64,000 nt of DNA from Streptococcus sp. HF-1907 (GCF_015594605.1 NZ_JADNQT010000006.1:22706-86705); one strand, 5' to 3'. Numbered from the stretch's first letter, positions 1 through 10,375 are shown. Notes: generated from the sequence alone by a model not told the origin. A program made the numbers and translations.

Positions 1-42
1 GACGACGAATTAGAAACACCTCCATTCTTTAAAAACCGCTAA
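1..42 (+). CDS. ftsZ: Cell division protein FtsZ, C-terminal end only (partial)
   Basis: The first 13 codons read DDELETPPFFKNR and then TAA. This is the conserved C-terminal peptide of streptococcal FtsZ, the tail that binds FtsA and SepF at the Z-ring. The rest of the gene lies upstream of the window. The last base of the TAA stop is the A of the next gene's ATG, so the two are translationally coupled. The call rests on the short tail plus the downstream ylmE-sepF-ylmG-ylmH-divIVA order. Confidence 0.85.
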   Translation, partial: DDELETPPFFKNR

Positions 43-716
43 TGATGACTTTACAAGAAAATAAAACAAAGATTTTTAACCAAGTTGCTCAAGCAACTAT
101 TGAAGCAGGACGGCCTCAAAATAGCGTGACTGTTGTTGCTGTTACTAAATATGTTGATAGCGAGGTTGCTCGCGCTCTTGTGGACATAGGAGTGACTCAC
201 ATCGGTGAAAATCGTGTGGATAAGTTTCTTGATAAATACCAGGCCTTAAAAGATTATGACTTGACATGGCATTTAATCGGAACTTTGCAACGTCGTAAGG
301 TTAAAGATGTTATCAATTATGTTGATTATTTTCATGCCTTAGATTCTGTGAAGCTTGCCGCAGAAATTCAAAAACGTGCAGAGCATCCTGTTAAATGTTT
401 CTTACAGGTTAATATTTCTGGTGAAGAGAGCAAGCATGGTTTTAGCCCAGAGGAAGTTGAAGATGCGTTGGCGCAAATGGCCGACTTCGATAAAGTTGAG
501 TTGGTTGGTTTGATGACGATGGCGCCGATTGCTGCGACTGAGAAAGAAATTGCTGATATTTTTAGCAAAACCAATCTTTTAAGACAACAGTTAGCAGATA
601 AAAAGATGAAATATATGCCATTTTCAGAACTCAGTATGGGAATGAGTGGCGACTATAAGATTGCTATTCAAAATGGTTCTACATTCGTAAGAATTGGCAC
701 ATCTTTCTTTAAATAA
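42..716 (+). CDS. ylmE: YggS/YlmE-family pyridoxal phosphate-binding protein
   Basis: 224-residue PLP-binding protein of the PLPBP family, a single-domain fold-type III TIM barrel without known catalysis that helps PLP and amino acid homeostasis. The PLP lysine lies in [10 protein letters not shown] (near residue 36), followed by the family motif [11 protein letters not shown] and a phosphate-contact stretch LSMGMSGDY near the C-terminus. The ATG overlaps the ftsZ stop (TAATG) and no strong Shine-Dalgarno is visible, so coupling to ftsZ is likely. A second ATG lies immediately after the first. It is the first gene of the ylm cluster between ftsZ and divIVA. Confidence 0.95.
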   Translation: MMTLQENKTKIFNQVAQATIEAGRPQNSVTVVAVTKYVDSEVARALVDIGVTHIGENRVDKFLDKYQALKDYDLTWHLIGTLQRRKVKDVINYVDYFHALDSVKLAAEIQKRAEHPVKCFLQVNISGEESKHGFSPEEVEDALAQMADFDKVELVGLMTMAPIAATEKEIADIFSKTNLLRQQLADKKMKYMPFSELSMGMSGDYKIAIQNGSTFVRIGTSFFK

Positions 717-727
717 TGGGGGAAACA

Positions 728-1297
728 ATGGCATTAAAAGATAGATTTGAAAAGATTATTTCTTACTTTGATACCGATGATGTGAGCGATGTTGAGGAAA
801 CTGTTGAGGACGAAGTTGTTCGTCCACAACCTAAGCCAACAGTACCACGTCCAGCTGTATCGACTCCAAGTCAACCACAGCAAAAACAAAGGGAACGTCA
901 ACCTTATGCGACAGCACCGTATCACGAAGGAACATCAGCTCAAAAAGAAATGGTAAATGCAATGGCAGAACGCAGAGAAGCCTTAGCTAGTCAACAAGAA
1001 CAAATCACGATTGCTTTGAAGTATCCACGTAAATATGAGGATGCTCAAGAAATTGTAGACTTGCTGATTGTTAATGAATGTGTCTTGATTGATTTTCAGT
1101 ATATGCTTGATGCTCAAGCACGTCGTTGCCTTGATTTTATTGATGGAGCGAGTCGTGTACTTTATGGTTCGTTGCAAAAAGTTGGTAGTTCAATGTATTT
1201 ATTGACGCCAGCCAATGTTGTTGTTGATATTGAGGAAATGAATATTCCGAAAACCAATCCAGAGTCTGGCTTTGACTTTGATATGAAACGACGCTAG
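728..1297 (+). CDS. sepF: Cell division protein SepF
   Basis: 189-residue SepF, a cytoplasmic FtsZ-binding protein that links the Z-ring to the membrane. The N-terminus [14 protein letters not shown] is the expected amphipathic membrane helix. A Pro/Gln-rich linker follows (about residues 35-70), then the SepF core with [20 protein letters not shown] and a [14 protein letters not shown] GASRVLYG region. The start at 728 is chosen over an in-frame ATG at 716 because GGGGGA sits just upstream of 728 and the family starts MALKDRF. It follows ylmE in the same operon. Confidence 0.95.
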   Translation: MALKDRFEKIISYFDTDDVSDVEETVEDEVVRPQPKPTVPRPAVSTPSQPQQKQRERQPYATAPYHEGTSAQKEMVNAMAERREALASQQEQITIALKYPRKYEDAQEIVDLLIVNECVLIDFQYMLDAQARRCLDFIDGASRVLYGSLQKVGSSMYLLTPANVVVDIEEMNIPKTNPESGFDFDMKRR

Positions 1298-1305
1298 GAA
1301 TTCTT

Positions 1306-1557
1306 ATGTTATTATTGATAATAGTATTGAGAGCCCTTAACGTTTATTCCTATTTGATGCTTGCCTATGCTTTACTATCATGGTTTCCTGGAGCTTATGA
1401 CACATGGCTTGGTCAGTTATTGTCACAGCTTGTTGAGCCAGTCATTAAACCATTTAGAAAGCTTCATTTACAATTTGCAGGTTTAGACTTTACCATATTA
1501 GTTGTCATGTTGGCACTTAACTGGTTGAGTCGTGTTCTGATTATGATATTTGCCTAA
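1306..1557 (+). CDS. ylmG: YggT/YlmG family small membrane protein
   Basis: 83 residues with two hydrophobic segments (about 1-25 and 58-80) flanking a conserved PxxxxxRxxxP-type loop seen here as EPVIKPFRKLH. It matches the YggT family; the chloroplast relatives function in nucleoid and division-site organisation, and the bacterial role is poorly defined. It lies 8 bp after sepF and its stop overlaps the ATG of the next gene (TAATG), consistent with one division operon. Confidence 0.9.
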   Translation: MLLLIIVLRALNVYSYLMLAYALLSWFPGAYDTWLGQLLSQLVEPVIKPFRKLHLQFAGLDFTILVVMLALNWLSRVLIMIFA

Positions 1558-2345
1558 TGGTTGCTAAAGATATTTATCAGCATTTTCGGCCTAAAGAAAT
1601 TTCCTTTATCGATCGGATAGATAACTTGGCTCAGAGGGTTGAGGACACTTATACTTACTATGTGACGGAGTTTCTTAATCCGCGTCAAGTTAAGATTGTC
1701 AAGAGCATCCTTGGTCAGCGTGGTATGACTTATTACCTTTCTTCAGACTATTATCAGACAGAGTATGCTAAGGTTATCCTAGCGCCAGAATATTATAGTT
1801 TTGATGAAGCTGATTTTGAAATGACCTTGATTGCAATTGATTATAATGCTAAATTTAATCAATTGACGCATGCGCAAATCATGGGAACTCTTCTCAATCA
1901 ACTTGGGATAAAACGTTCTGTACTAGGGGATATATTGGTTCAGAATGGTAAAGCCCAGTTAGTTGTTGAATCGAGCTTGGTCTCCTATTTGATGACTTCA
2001 GTGCAAAAAATCGGCAGAGCTAGCGTCTCATTGAAAGAAGTTCCTTTTCAAGAGTTACTGACTCAAGAACAAGACTATCAAACAATGGATGTACTTGTCT
2101 CAAGCATGAGATTGGATAAACTAATAGCTACTGTCTTGAAATTGTCGCGGCAAGAGGCAGTTAAGTTGATTGTGTCCGATAGGGTAAAGGTCAACTATGC
2201 TAATGTGGGAAGAACCGCTGAGCTACTAGCTATAGATGATATGGTCAGTGTGCGAGGTTTTGGTCGTTTTACAATCATTCAAGAAAATGGCTTGACCAAA
2301 AATGGTAAAATTAAGTTAACAATAGAAAAATTGATACATAAATAA
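1557..2345 (+). CDS. ylmH: YlmH, S4-domain RNA-binding protein
   Basis: 262-residue YlmH. The N-terminal two thirds is the YlmH-specific domain (starting MVAKDIYQHFRPKE). The C-terminal S4 RNA-binding domain begins near residue 180 with SSMRLDKLIATVLKLSRQEA. In Bacillus, YlmH/RqcP homologues act with RqcH in ribosome-associated quality control (C-terminal alanine tailing). RqcP proper is a shorter S4 protein, so this full-length YlmH should be treated as a paralogous relative. Its start overlaps the ylmG stop by one base. Confidence 0.9.
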   Translation: MVAKDIYQHFRPKEISFIDRIDNLAQRVEDTYTYYVTEFLNPRQVKIVKSILGQRGMTYYLSSDYYQTEYAKVILAPEYYSFDEADFEMTLIAIDYNAKFNQLTHAQIMGTLLNQLGIKRSVLGDILVQNGKAQLVVESSLVSYLMTSVQKIGRASVSLKEVPFQELLTQEQDYQTMDVLVSSMRLDKLIATVLKLSRQEAVKLIVSDRVKVNYANVGRTAELLAIDDMVSVRGFGRFTIIQENGLTKNGKIKLTIEKLIHK

Positions 2346-2354
2346 GGAGAAGGT

Positions 2355-3137
2355 ATGACACTTACAGCGCTTGAAATTAAAGATAAAACATTTTCAGTTA
2401 AGTTCCGCGGTTATAGCGAAGAAGAAGTTAATGAATTTCTTGACATTGTTGTTGAGGATTATGAAGCACTTGTTCGCAAAAATCATGAACAAGAAAGTCA
2501 AATTAAGACGCTTGAAGAAAAATTGGCTTACTTCAATGAGATGAAAGAGTCACTTTCTCAATCAGTTATTTTGGCACAAGAGACGGCTGAAAAAGTGAAA
2601 ACATCTGCTCATGATGAAGCAGCTAACGTTGTCAGCAAAGCTAACTTTGACTCACAACACTTGATTGATGAAGCAAAATCAAGAGCAAATGACATTCTTC
2701 GTGAAGCAACTGATGAGGCAAAACGTGTCGCGGTTGAAACAGAAGAATTGAAACGTCAAACACGTATTTTCCACCAACGTTTGATTGCAGAAGTTGAAGG
2801 TCAATTAGGACTTGCAAATTCACCAGTTTGGGATGAATTATTGAAACCAACTGCTGTTTATCTTCAAAATTCAGATGTAGCTTTCAAGGAAGTTGTTGAG
2901 AAAGTTCTTGATGAACACATTGAAACAGAGGATGACTCTGCTTCATTTGATGCGACTCGTCAGTTTACCCCTGAAGAAATGGAAGAACTACAACGTCGTG
3001 TTGAAGTAAGTAACAAGCAGTTAGAAGCTGCTGGTGTTGTTGAGTCAGAAACCATTGAGACATCAACTGCAACAACGGTAGAGCCAGTCTTGGATTTTGG
3101 TGAAACACAAACATTTAAACTAAATATTGAAGATTAA
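2355..3137 (+). CDS. divIVA: Septum-site/cell-morphology protein DivIVA
   Basis: 260-residue coiled-coil protein. Its N-terminal 60 residues carry the DivIVA lipid-binding domain (LTALEIKDKTFSVKFRGY, then EEEVNEFLDIV). A long coiled coil spans about 35-145 and a second predicted coil about 205-225, with an acidic C-terminal tail. In streptococci it localises at poles and septa, scaffolds division and peptidoglycan synthesis, and is a StkP substrate. A good Shine-Dalgarno (AAGGAGAAGG) precedes the ATG. It is the last gene of the division cluster; the ileS T-box leader follows. Confidence 0.96.
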   Translation: MTLTALEIKDKTFSVKFRGYSEEEVNEFLDIVVEDYEALVRKNHEQESQIKTLEEKLAYFNEMKESLSQSVILAQETAEKVKTSAHDEAANVVSKANFDSQHLIDEAKSRANDILREATDEAKRVAVETEELKRQTRIFHQRLIAEVEGQLGLANSPVWDELLKPTAVYLQNSDVAFKEVVEKVLDEHIETEDDSASFDATRQFTPEEMEELQRRVEVSNKQLEAAGVVESETIETSTATTVEPVLDFGETQTFKLNIED

Positions 3138-3144
3138 GAAAAAC

Positions 3145-3358
3145 AGTGTCTGATTCTTACATTAACAGCGAGTAGGAGATGGTGGAAGCCCTACATTCCC
3201 TGAGGATTAGAAGATCATTTTCAGTCATCTTGTCTGAATAAAGTAGGATGAGAGGTTGGATTCACCTTACGAATCGCAAGAGGGAGTAGAGTATTTCTAC
3301 TCTGAACTAAGGTGGTACCACGAGCTTTCGTCCTTTTTGGCGGGAGCCTTTTATTTTT
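3145..3358 (+). promoter_or_regulatory. T-box riboswitch leader controlling ileS
   Basis: The conserved T-box sequence AAGGTGGTACCACG is at 3309-3322, preceded by a roughly 160-nt leader with stem I-like pairing, including an AGTAG-AGTATTTCT-ACT hairpin just upstream. It is followed by a terminator stem (3324-3332 with 3339-3347) and a T-rich tail to 3358. Known T-boxes bind uncharged tRNA through a specifier codon and the UGGN bulge to form an antiterminator. Because ileS is next, the cognate tRNA should be tRNA-Ile. I could not assign the specifier codon securely by eye. Confidence 0.9.
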
Positions 3359-3454
3359 GGGAAATAGCAGAGCTATGAACCTTACTTTTGATACTATCTC
3401 TCTGCTGAAGCAGTAGAAGTGATAAGATATATTTTAATTATTAAAGGAGCAAAG

Positions 3455-6253
3455 ATGAAATTAAAAGACACCCTAAATCTAGGGAAAACAGCTTTTCCAA
3501 TGCGTGCTGGTCTTCCAACCAAGGAACCTCAATGGCAAGCAGCATGGGAGGAGGCAGATCTTTACAACAAACGTCAACAGTTAAACGAAGGTAAACCTTC
3601 CTTCCAATTGCACGATGGCCCTCCATATGCCAACGGAAATATTCACGTTGGTCACGCCATGAATAAAATCTCAAAAGATATTATTGTTCGTTCAAAATCA
3701 ATGTCTGGTTTCCGTGCTCCTTACGTTCCAGGTTGGGATACACACGGACTTCCAATTGAACAAGTTTTGGCTAAACAAGGTGTCAAACGTAAAGAAATGG
3801 ACTTGGTTGACTACCTTGAGATGTGTCGTGATTACGCTCTTAGCCAAGTTGATAAACAGCGTGCAGACTTCAAACGCCTTGGTGTTTCTGCTGATTGGGA
3901 AAATCCATACATCACTTTGAAACCTCAATACGAGGCTGATCAAGTTCGTGTATTTGGTGCCATGGCTGATAAGGGTTACATCTATCGTGGTGCCAAACCA
4001 GTCTACTGGTCATGGTCATCAGAATCTGCTCTTGCTGAAGCGGAAATTGAGTACCACGATATTGATTCAACATCACTTTATTACGGAAATAAAGTTAAAG
4101 ATGGTAAGGGCGTCCTTGATACAGACACTTACATCGTTGTTTGGACGACTACACCATTTACTATCACAGCTTCCCGTGCCTTGACTATGGGTGCTGATAT
4201 GGATTATGTGGTTGTTAAACCTGCTGGTCAAGACCGTAAATATGTGGTTGCTGAAGGACTTCTTGACAGCTTAGCTGAAAAATTTGGCTGGGAATCTCCT
4301 GAAGTTCTTGCTCGCCATAAAGGTGCTGAACTTGAGATGATTACAACTGAACACCCTTGGGACGCTGAAATTGAAGAACTTGTCATTCTTGGCGATCACG
4401 TTACTCTTGATTCAGGTACTGGTATCGTCCATACGGCTCCTGGTTTTGGTGAGGACGACTACAATGTCGGTGTTAAATACGGTGTTGACGTTGTTGTTAC
4501 GGTCAATGAACGTGGGTTGATGATGGAAAATGCTGGCGCTGACTTCGAAGGTCAATTCTATGATAAAGTAACACCACTTGTTCAAGAAAAATTGGGTGAC
4601 CTTTTGCTTGCTAGCGAAGTTATCAATCACTCATACCCATTTGACTGGCGTACTAAAAAACCTATCATCTGGCGTGCCGTGCCACAATGGTTTGCTTCCG
4701 TTTCAAAATTCCGTCAAGATATTCTTGATGAAATTGAAAAAACAAGCTTCAAGCCAGCTTGGGGACAAAAACGTCTTTATAACATGATTCGTGACCGTGG
4801 TGACTGGGTTATCTCTCGTCAACGTGCTTGGGGTGTTCCCCTTCCAATCTTCTACGCTGAAGATGGCACAGCTATTATGACTAAAGAAGTGACAGACCAC
4901 GTTGCTGATTTATTTGCAGAACATGGTTCAATCGTTTGGTGGCAGCGTGAAGCTAAAGATTTACTTCCTGAAGGTTTCACTCACCCAGGTTCTCCAAATG
5001 GTGAATTCACAAAAGAAACTGACATCATGGATGTTTGGTTTGACTCTGGTTCATCATGGAACGGTGTTATGAATGCTCGTGAACATTTGAACTATCCAGC
5101 TGACCTTTATCTTGAAGGGTCTGACCAATACCGTGGTTGGTTCAACTCATCACTCATCACATCAGTTGCGGTTAACGGTCATGCACCATACAAATCAGTC
5201 TTGTCACAAGGCTTCGTTCTTGATGGTAAGGGTGAAAAAATGTCTAAATCACTTGGAAACACAATCCTTCCAAGCGATGTTGAAAAACAATTTGGTGCAG
5301 AAATCTTGCGTCTTTGGGTAACTAGCGTTGATTCTAGCAACGATGTTCGTATCTCAATGGATATTTTGAAACAAACATCAGAAACTTACCGTAAAATCCG
5401 TAACACACTTCGTTTCTTGATTGCCAATACAGCAGATTTCAATCCAAATACAGATGCAGTTGCTTACGAAAACTTGCGTGCAGTTGATAAATACATGACA
5501 ATCAAGTTCAACAAATTGGTAGCCACAATCAAAGAAGCCTACGAAAACTATGACTTCATGGCTATCTATAAATCAGTTGTTAACTTCATCACAGTTGATT
5601 TGTCAGCCTTCTATCTTGATTTTGCCAAGGATGTTGTTTACATCGAAGCAACAGATAGCTTGGTTCGCCGTCAAATGCAAACTGTTTTTTACGACATCTT
5701 GGTGAAAATCACTAAATTATTGACACCAATCTTGCCTCACACAGCAGAAGAAATCTGGTCATACCTTGAATTTGAAGCAGAAGAATTTGTTCAGTTGTCA
5801 GAAATGCCAGAGGAGGAAAACTTTGCGGACCAAGAAGCCATCCTTGAAGAATGGGAAGCCTTCATGACTCTTCGTACACAAGCTCAAAAAGCCTTGGAAG
5901 AAGCGCGTAATGCCAAAGTCATTGGTAAATCATTGGAAGCTCATTTGACAATCTATGCTAGTCAAGAAGTGAAAACATTGTTGACTGCCCTTGATAGTGA
6001 TGTGGCTCAACTTTTGATTGTTTCAGGTTTGACGGTTACTGATGAATCAGCGCCAGCTGATGCTGTTAAATTTGAAGACGTAGCTTTCACTGTCGAACAC
6101 GCTCATGGTGAGGTTTGTGAGCGTTGCCGTCGTGTGGATGAAACAACAAAAGAACGTTCCTATAATGCTACAATTTGTGATCATTGTGCCCAAATCGTTG
6201 AAGCTAACTTTGCTCAAGTAGTTGCTGAAGGATTTGAAGTTAAAGCTAAATAA
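3455..6253 (+). CDS. ileS: Isoleucine--tRNA ligase
   Basis: 932-residue class I aminoacyl-tRNA synthetase charging tRNA-Ile. The HIGH-type motif is in [14 protein letters not shown] near residue 60. The CP1 editing domain shows [14 protein letters not shown]. The KMSKS loop is [10 protein letters not shown] near residue 596. A C-terminal zinc finger has CERCRR followed by CDHC (about 886-910). The start at 3455 follows AAAGGAGC; an upstream in-frame ATG at 3419 lacks a ribosome site and adds residues foreign to the family. Expression is controlled by the T-box leader. Confidence 0.98.
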   Translation: MKLKDTLNLGKTAFPMRAGLPTKEPQWQAAWEEADLYNKRQQLNEGKPSFQLHDGPPYANGNIHVGHAMNKISKDIIVRSKSMSGFRAPYVPGWDTHGLPIEQVLAKQGVKRKEMDLVDYLEMCRDYALSQVDKQRADFKRLGVSADWENPYITLKPQYEADQVRVFGAMADKGYIYRGAKPVYWSWSSESALAEAEIEYHDIDSTSLYYGNKVKDGKGVLDTDTYIVVWTTTPFTITASRALTMGADMDYVVVKPAGQDRKYVVAEGLLDSLAEKFGWESPEVLARHKGAELEMITTEHPWDAEIEELVILGDHVTLDSGTGIVHTAPGFGEDDYNVGVKYGVDVVVTVNERGLMMENAGADFEGQFYDKVTPLVQEKLGDLLLASEVINHSYPFDWRTKKPIIWRAVPQWFASVSKFRQDILDEIEKTSFKPAWGQKRLYNMIRDRGDWVISRQRAWGVPLPIFYAEDGTAIMTKEVTDHVADLFAEHGSIVWWQREAKDLLPEGFTHPGSPNGEFTKETDIMDVWFDSGSSWNGVMNAREHLNYPADLYLEGSDQYRGWFNSSLITSVAVNGHAPYKSVLSQGFVLDGKGEKMSKSLGNTILPSDVEKQFGAEILRLWVTSVDSSNDVRISMDILKQTSETYRKIRNTLRFLIANTADFNPNTDAVAYENLRAVDKYMTIKFNKLVATIKEAYENYDFMAIYKSVVNFITVDLSAFYLDFAKDVVYIEATDSLVRRQMQTVFYDILVKITKLLTPILPHTAEEIWSYLEFEAEEFVQLSEMPEEENFADQEAILEEWEAFMTLRTQAQKALEEARNAKVIGKSLEAHLTIYASQEVKTLLTALDSDVAQLLIVSGLTVTDESAPADAVKFEDVAFTVEHAHGEVCERCRRVDETTKERSYNATICDHCAQIVEANFAQVVAEGFEVKAK

Positions 6254-6257
6254 TATG

Positions 6258-6295
6258 AAAAACAATCGAGGAACCTGGTTCTCCGATTGTTTTTG
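6258..6295 (+). terminator. Rho-independent terminator of ileS
   Basis: The inverted repeat AAACAATCG...CGATTGTTTTT with an inner GGAACC/GGTTCT arm ends in a T run. The A-rich 5' arm also allows termination of the convergent DUF1827 transcript. Confidence 0.85.
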
Positions 6296-6343
6296 TTTAG
6301 CCAAAAAATTGAAATTAAAAAGAGCCTTAATGGCTCTGAAGTA

Positions 6344-6646
6344 TTAAACAGTTGTTGGAAATGAAATTTCAATCAACTTAGCAGTGTGTAATGTTCTGAG
6401 TTGGTCGAGTTGAACAATTGATTTGTCAATTTTACGCTTGAGGAAAAATTCGCGGATGGTTTCAATTTCATCATCTTTGATAGCGCGATATTTGTTGGAA
6501 ATCAAGAGTTCATAGTGTTTGGGCGCTTGTGTGAAAATCACGTCAGTATTTCCCGCAGAATAAACTTCAACTAGTTGAGCATCGGTATTACGAAGTTGAT
6601 TACGAACTAATTCGGGATGACTACTTGTTGTATTGATAAGTCTCAT
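6344..6646 (-). CDS. DUF1827 family protein
   Basis: 100-residue soluble protein of the lactic-acid-bacterial DUF1827 family (MRLINTTSSHPELVRNQL at the N-terminus). Function is unknown. An AGGAGGT ribosome site precedes the ATG. In streptococci this family is typically found beside a NUDIX gene and clpE, as here, which hints at a link to stress physiology, but nothing in the sequence proves it. Confidence 0.8.
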   Translation of the reverse strand: MRLINTTSSHPELVRNQLRNTDAQLVEVYSAGNTDVIFTQAPKHYELLISNKYRAIKDDEIETIREFFLKRKIDKSIVQLDQLRTLHTAKLIEISFPTTV

Positions 6647-6707
6647 CGGTTACCTCCTAAGGCTTTCTTGCTATTATTATATCACTATTTTAGGACAAAG
6701 AGGAAGC

Positions 6708-7154
6708 TTATTGATGATTTTTTTGCCAGGCCTCAATTCCCCATTTATGGCTGCCGCGTTTTAAATTGGCTTTAGCCTCTTCAATCGGAAACCATGCTAG
6801 ATGGTTGAAATCTTCTAGCGGTGCACCGACAGAAGTGAAGTGAGTCACTTCGTAAATATAGGCAGGGTTGTAAAAGTAAGTGTCCCGATGACTTGAATAA
6901 AAGTATTCGTCAGCCTGTCCGTAATATTTGCCAATCTCTGCGGTAAATCCCAATTCCTCAATCAACTCACGGCTAAGAGCTTTCAAATGGTCCTCGCCAG
7001 CTTCAATTTCGCCACCAGGCAAGAACCAGGCGCTATTTGGCGCTTGAACCAGGATAATCTGATCCTTAGTTTCGTTTGGAATAACGGCATAGACACCGTA
7101 GCGTGCGGTGTAATCAACCCCTTCTTTTTTAGTTCCGAAAGTTGGATTGTTCAT
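6708..7154 (-). CDS. NUDIX hydrolase
   Basis: 148-residue hydrolase of nucleoside-diphosphate-linked substrates. The complete Nudix box G-x5-E-x7-RELIEELGF starts at about residue 49 (GGEIEAGED, then SRELIEELGF) and provides the metal-binding glutamates. The start at 7154 follows AAGGAG with 7-8 nt spacing; an upstream in-frame ATG at 7181 would place that site inside the coding region. The substrate cannot be predicted. It sits between DUF1827 and the ECF gene and reads with DUF1827. Confidence 0.88.
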   Translation of the reverse strand: MNNPTFGTKKEGVDYTARYGVYAVIPNETKDQIILVQAPNSAWFLPGGEIEAGEDHLKALSRELIEELGFTAEIGKYYGQADEYFYSSHRDTYFYNPAYIYEVTHFTSVGAPLEDFNHLAWFPIEEAKANLKRGSHKWGIEAWQKNHQ

Positions 7155-7255
7155 AGCAGAGCTCCTTTTCTTAGTAGTCATTTCCTTTATTATACTAAAA
7201 TCTGATAGAGATTGCTCTATAAATCATGGAAATTTTTTGAAAAATTAGGAATGAC

Positions 7256-7283
7256 TTGAGTTTTTTTCAAAAGGTGCTAGAAT
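7256..7283 (+). promoter_or_regulatory. Sigma-A-type promoter of the ECF S-component gene
   Basis: TTGAGT (7256-7261), a 16-bp spacer, TAGAAT (7278-7283). The start codon is 29 bp downstream of the -10 and is preceded by GAGGGGGAG. Confidence 0.65.
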
Positions 7284-7311
7284 AAATTTACATAGGAAGA
7301 GGGGGAGTTTT

Positions 7312-7818
7312 ATGTCAACAAAACGCTTAACAGTCGGGGCTTTCTTCATGGTCCTGATGATTATTTTAAGTTCAAGTATGTTTTCCGTACCAGTTCCTGG
7401 GGGACATTTTTACTTTAATACGGTATTGATTTTCTTGGTTTGCCTTTACTTTGAGCCTTGGGAAGCGGTGGTTATTGCGGGTGTGGGGTCATTTTTAGGA
7501 GATCTTTTCTTTTACCCAGCTCCTATGTTTGTGACTTTAGTAACGCATTCGATTCAGACTTTTGTCATGGCGAGTTTGATTGGGCTTGGTAAAAGGGAAA
7601 GGGTTAGTTTCGCTCAAATTTCATTGGCTTTTGTCGTTGGAGGGATTATGGATATTGTTGGTTATTTTATCGGTCGTTCTTATCTTTACGCAACGCCAAG
7701 CTATGCTAGCTTAAAATTGCCATTTGATATTATTGCTTTTTTTGTGGGAGCAGCGCTAGCTATATTTCTCTACTATCGAACCCCTTTGACGAAAATGATA
7801 ATGAAAGCATTAAAATAA
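7312..7818 (+). CDS. ECF transporter S component (substrate unknown)
   Basis: 168-residue integral membrane protein with five to six hydrophobic helices, typical of the substrate-binding S component of group II energy-coupling factor vitamin transporters. Such proteins share a separately encoded EcfA1A2T module. The N-terminal TKRLTVGAFFMVLMIIL helix and small-residue-rich GSFLGDLFFYPAPM segment fit the HmpT/PdxU-like branch. No riboswitch is visible upstream, so the vitamin cannot be inferred. The gene is monocistronic between a promoter at 7256 and a bidirectional terminator. Confidence 0.75.
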   Translation: MSTKRLTVGAFFMVLMIILSSSMFSVPVPGGHFYFNTVLIFLVCLYFEPWEAVVIAGVGSFLGDLFFYPAPMFVTLVTHSIQTFVMASLIGLGKRERVSFAQISLAFVVGGIMDIVGYFIGRSYLYATPSYASLKLPFDIIAFFVGAALAIFLYYRTPLTKMIMKALK

Positions 7819-7850
7819 GAGTTAGACGATTTTGTCTAACTCTTATTTGT
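7815..7850. terminator. Bidirectional terminator between the ECF gene and clpE
   Basis: AATAAGAGTTAGAC-gattt-GTCTAACTCTTATTT is a near-perfect hairpin with A-rich 5' and T-rich 3' flanks, suited to both converging genes. Confidence 0.85.
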
Positions 7851-10177
7851 TAATCTTCAGTTTTAGCGTCTGAGGTTTCTTCAACCTTCTCAGCTTTTTT
7901 AGCAGACTTGATGACAATCTTGCCATTGCTTGTCATAACAGCCTTGAGCTCTTTTTCAGTTGGATTTTCAAGGTAGAAGTCTGTGATGGCATCTTCAATG
8001 TTATCTTGAATGGTACGACGGAGTGGACGGGCACCCATCTTAGGATCGTAGCCCAAGTCAACTAATTTTTCTTTAACTTTATCAGTAACATCAAGGTGAA
8101 TATCATTGTGAGCCAAGCGATCATTGACATCATCCAGCATAAGGTCAACGATGTGGAGGAGATTATCCTTGTCTAATGACTTGAATTCGATGATACCGTC
8201 AAAACGGTTCATGAATTCTGGGCTGAAGAAGTCACCGAGTTGACCGAGAACAGAATTAGTACGACCTTCGCGAGCAGCACCGAAACCAACAGAGGCTTCA
8301 ACCTTACCAGTACCAGCATTTGAAGTCATGATAATGATGGTATCCTTGAAACTGACGGTGCGACCTTGACCATCTGTCAAACGGCCATCGTCCAAGACTT
8401 GCAAGAACATGTGCATAACGTCTGGGTGAGCCTTTTCAACCTCATCAAGCAGGATGAGAGAATAAGGATTGCGACGCACTTTTTCAGTCAGTTGACCAGC
8501 TTCTTCGTAGCCGACATAACCTGGAGGGGCACCGACCAATTTAGCCACGCTGTGTTTTTCCATGTATTCAGACATATCGAAACGAATCATGCTGTCAGCA
8601 GAGCCGAAGAGCTCAATCGCCAATTGCTTAGACAATTCAGTCTTACCAACACCAGTAGGACCGACAAAGAGGAAGCTTCCGATTGGGCGGTTTGGCGTAC
8701 CAAGTCCAACACGGTTACGGCGGATGGCCTTAGCAATCTTGTCTACGGCCTCATCTTGACCAATGACATGTTTTTTCAAATCATCGGACAGATTAATCAA
8801 TTGTGACTGTTCCTTAGCTTTAAGGTCACCAACTGGGATGTTAGTCTTTTCTTCAATGATGTGCTCAATCGTTTTTTCAGTGATGATAGGCGTGTCTTGC
8901 TCATCAACCTTTTGATTTTGCATTTCTTTGAGTTTAGCGATTTGGTCGCGGAAATAAGCTGCGCGTTCATAATCTTCTTCACGAGTGGCTTGCGCTTTGA
9001 AATTTTCAGCGTCAATCAAACGTTGGTCGATTTCCTTAGGGTCAATGAAGTTGAGCGTCAAGTTCATCTTAGAACCAGCTTCGTCAAGCAAGTCAATGGC
9101 CTTGTCTGGCAAGAAGCGGTCTTGAATGTAACGATTTGATAGTACCGCAGCTGATTCGATGGCATCGTCGGAATATTTGACATGATGATAGTCTTCGTAT
9201 TTCTTTTGAATGCCTTTGAGGATGGTAATGGTTTCTTCAACTGAAGGTTCATCTACCTTGACGGGTTGCATACGACGTTCTAGCGCAGCATCTTTTTCAA
9301 TAATACGGTATTCATTAAGCGTTGTCGCACCGACCAGTTGCAATTCACCGCGAGCAAGAGCGGGTTTGAGAATGTTACCCGCATCCATGTTGCCGTCACC
9401 TGTAGAGCCAGCACCGACAATTTCATGAATTTCATCGATGAAGAGAATGACATCCTTGCGGTTGCAGATTTCTTCCATGAGCTTTTGCATGCGTTCTTCA
9501 AATTGACCGCGGATACCAGTGCCCTGAACGAGACTGACAACATCTAGGCGGATAACTTGTTTGCCTTGCAGTTTTTGAGGAACGTTGCCGTCAACGATTT
9601 TCTGAGCTAAACCTTCAACAACAGCGGTTTTACCGACACCGGGTTCTCCGATGAGGACTGGGTTATTTTTAGTACGGCGGTTGAGAATTTCGATAACACG
9701 GATGATTTCAGCATCGCGACCGATGACTGGATCGATGTCGCCACGTCGGGCAATATCGGTCACGTTGATACCAAATTCTTCAAGCAATCCTTGAGGCTGT
9801 TGTTGCTGAGGTCCTGAATTTGGACGACGGTTGCCACCATTATTGCCATTTCCGCCTTGGTTACCATTGCCACCACCACGGTTACCACCAGCTTGTGTTG
9901 GTGGTGTGTTTGGAAGGTCTTGACCTCCGAAGGCACGGAAGTTGTTGAGGTCTCCAAAGAAATCATCAAAGAATGGATTGATGCTGTTTGAAGCACCGCT
10001 ATTTCCTTGAGATGAAGATGGTTTTGGATTATTTAAGCCTGCAAAGAAGGCGTTATTTGGATCAGTTTTAATAATTTGATAGCAGTTCTGGCAAAGGTCA
10101 ACTTGTTGTTGTTTGCCGTTCACATTTGTATAGAGATGAATCGTTGATTCATTTAGATTACAATTTTGACAGAGCAT
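7850..10177 (-). CDS. clpE: ATP-dependent Clp protease ATP-binding subunit ClpE
   Basis: 775-residue HSP100 unfoldase partner of ClpP. The N-terminal zinc finger has MLCQNCN and DLCQNCYQ (residues 3-32). A long Gly/Asn-rich linker follows (about 70-130), then AAA+ domain 1 (Walker [19 protein letters not shown]), a UVR-type helical segment ([17 protein letters not shown], near 400) and AAA+ domain 2 ([22 protein letters not shown]). The Gly/Asn-rich linker is long and low-complexity. A CtsR operator overlaps the promoter region, so it should be derepressed by heat and protein stress. It is transcribed alone. Confidence 0.97.
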   Translation of the reverse strand: MLCQNCNLNESTIHLYTNVNGKQQQVDLCQNCYQIIKTDPNNAFFAGLNNPKPSSSQGNSGASNSINPFFDDFFGDLNNFRAFGGQDLPNTPPTQAGGNRGGGNGNQGGNGNNGGNRRPNSGPQQQQPQGLLEEFGINVTDIARRGDIDPVIGRDAEIIRVIEILNRRTKNNPVLIGEPGVGKTAVVEGLAQKIVDGNVPQKLQGKQVIRLDVVSLVQGTGIRGQFEERMQKLMEEICNRKDVILFIDEIHEIVGAGSTGDGNMDAGNILKPALARGELQLVGATTLNEYRIIEKDAALERRMQPVKVDEPSVEETITILKGIQKKYEDYHHVKYSDDAIESAAVLSNRYIQDRFLPDKAIDLLDEAGSKMNLTLNFIDPKEIDQRLIDAENFKAQATREEDYERAAYFRDQIAKLKEMQNQKVDEQDTPIITEKTIEHIIEEKTNIPVGDLKAKEQSQLINLSDDLKKHVIGQDEAVDKIAKAIRRNRVGLGTPNRPIGSFLFVGPTGVGKTELSKQLAIELFGSADSMIRFDMSEYMEKHSVAKLVGAPPGYVGYEEAGQLTEKVRRNPYSLILLDEVEKAHPDVMHMFLQVLDDGRLTDGQGRTVSFKDTIIIMTSNAGTGKVEASVGFGAAREGRTNSVLGQLGDFFSPEFMNRFDGIIEFKSLDKDNLLHIVDLMLDDVNDRLAHNDIHLDVTDKVKEKLVDLGYDPKMGARPLRRTIQDNIEDAITDFYLENPTEKELKAVMTSNGKIVIKSAKKAEKVEETSDAKTED

Positions 10178-10214
10178 AAGCTACCCCTTTCTACAATCGT
10201 TGACCTAGTAAGAT

Positions 10215-10271
10215 AGTCAAATTTGGTCAAACTTTATAGTCTTATTATAGCACCCAGTCCCTAGAAATCAA
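10215..10271 (-). promoter_or_regulatory. clpE promoter with CtsR operator
   Basis: On the minus strand TTGATT (10271-10266), a 16-bp spacer and TATAAT (10249-10244) form the promoter. Downstream, the plus strand shows AGTCAAA-TTT-GGTCAAA (10215-10231), a perfect CtsR heptad direct repeat with 3-bp spacing. A further degenerate GGTCAAC half-site occurs on the minus strand near 10200-10206. CtsR is the repressor of class III heat-shock genes. Confidence 0.93.
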
Positions 10272-10324
10272 GTAAAAAGTTTGATTTTTTAGCACTATTA
10301 GCGCAAGAGTGCTAAGTGAATTTT

Positions 10325-10375
10325 TATAAAATTATTCAGAATTATGTTGACTTTTGTGTATAAATATTCTAAAAT
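10325..10375 (+). promoter_or_regulatory. OTC-gene promoter with two ARG-box-like operators
   Basis: The promoter is TTGACT (10347-10352), 17 bp, TAAAAT (10370-10375). A 14-bp sequence TGTATAAATATTCT (10357-10370) lies in the spacer and matches the ArgR consensus TGNATWWWWATNCA at all but one position. A second, weaker match TATAAAATTATTCA (10325-10338) has two mismatches. Their centres are 32 bp apart, about three helical turns. ArgR-type regulation is inferred; an ArgR-family gene is in this window at 30873. Confidence 0.75.

Noticed and set aside
8366..9547. Open frames up to 146 codons antisense to clpE
   Set aside because: They mirror a highly conserved AAA+ gene, whose codon bias leaves antisense frames open; no ribosome sites.
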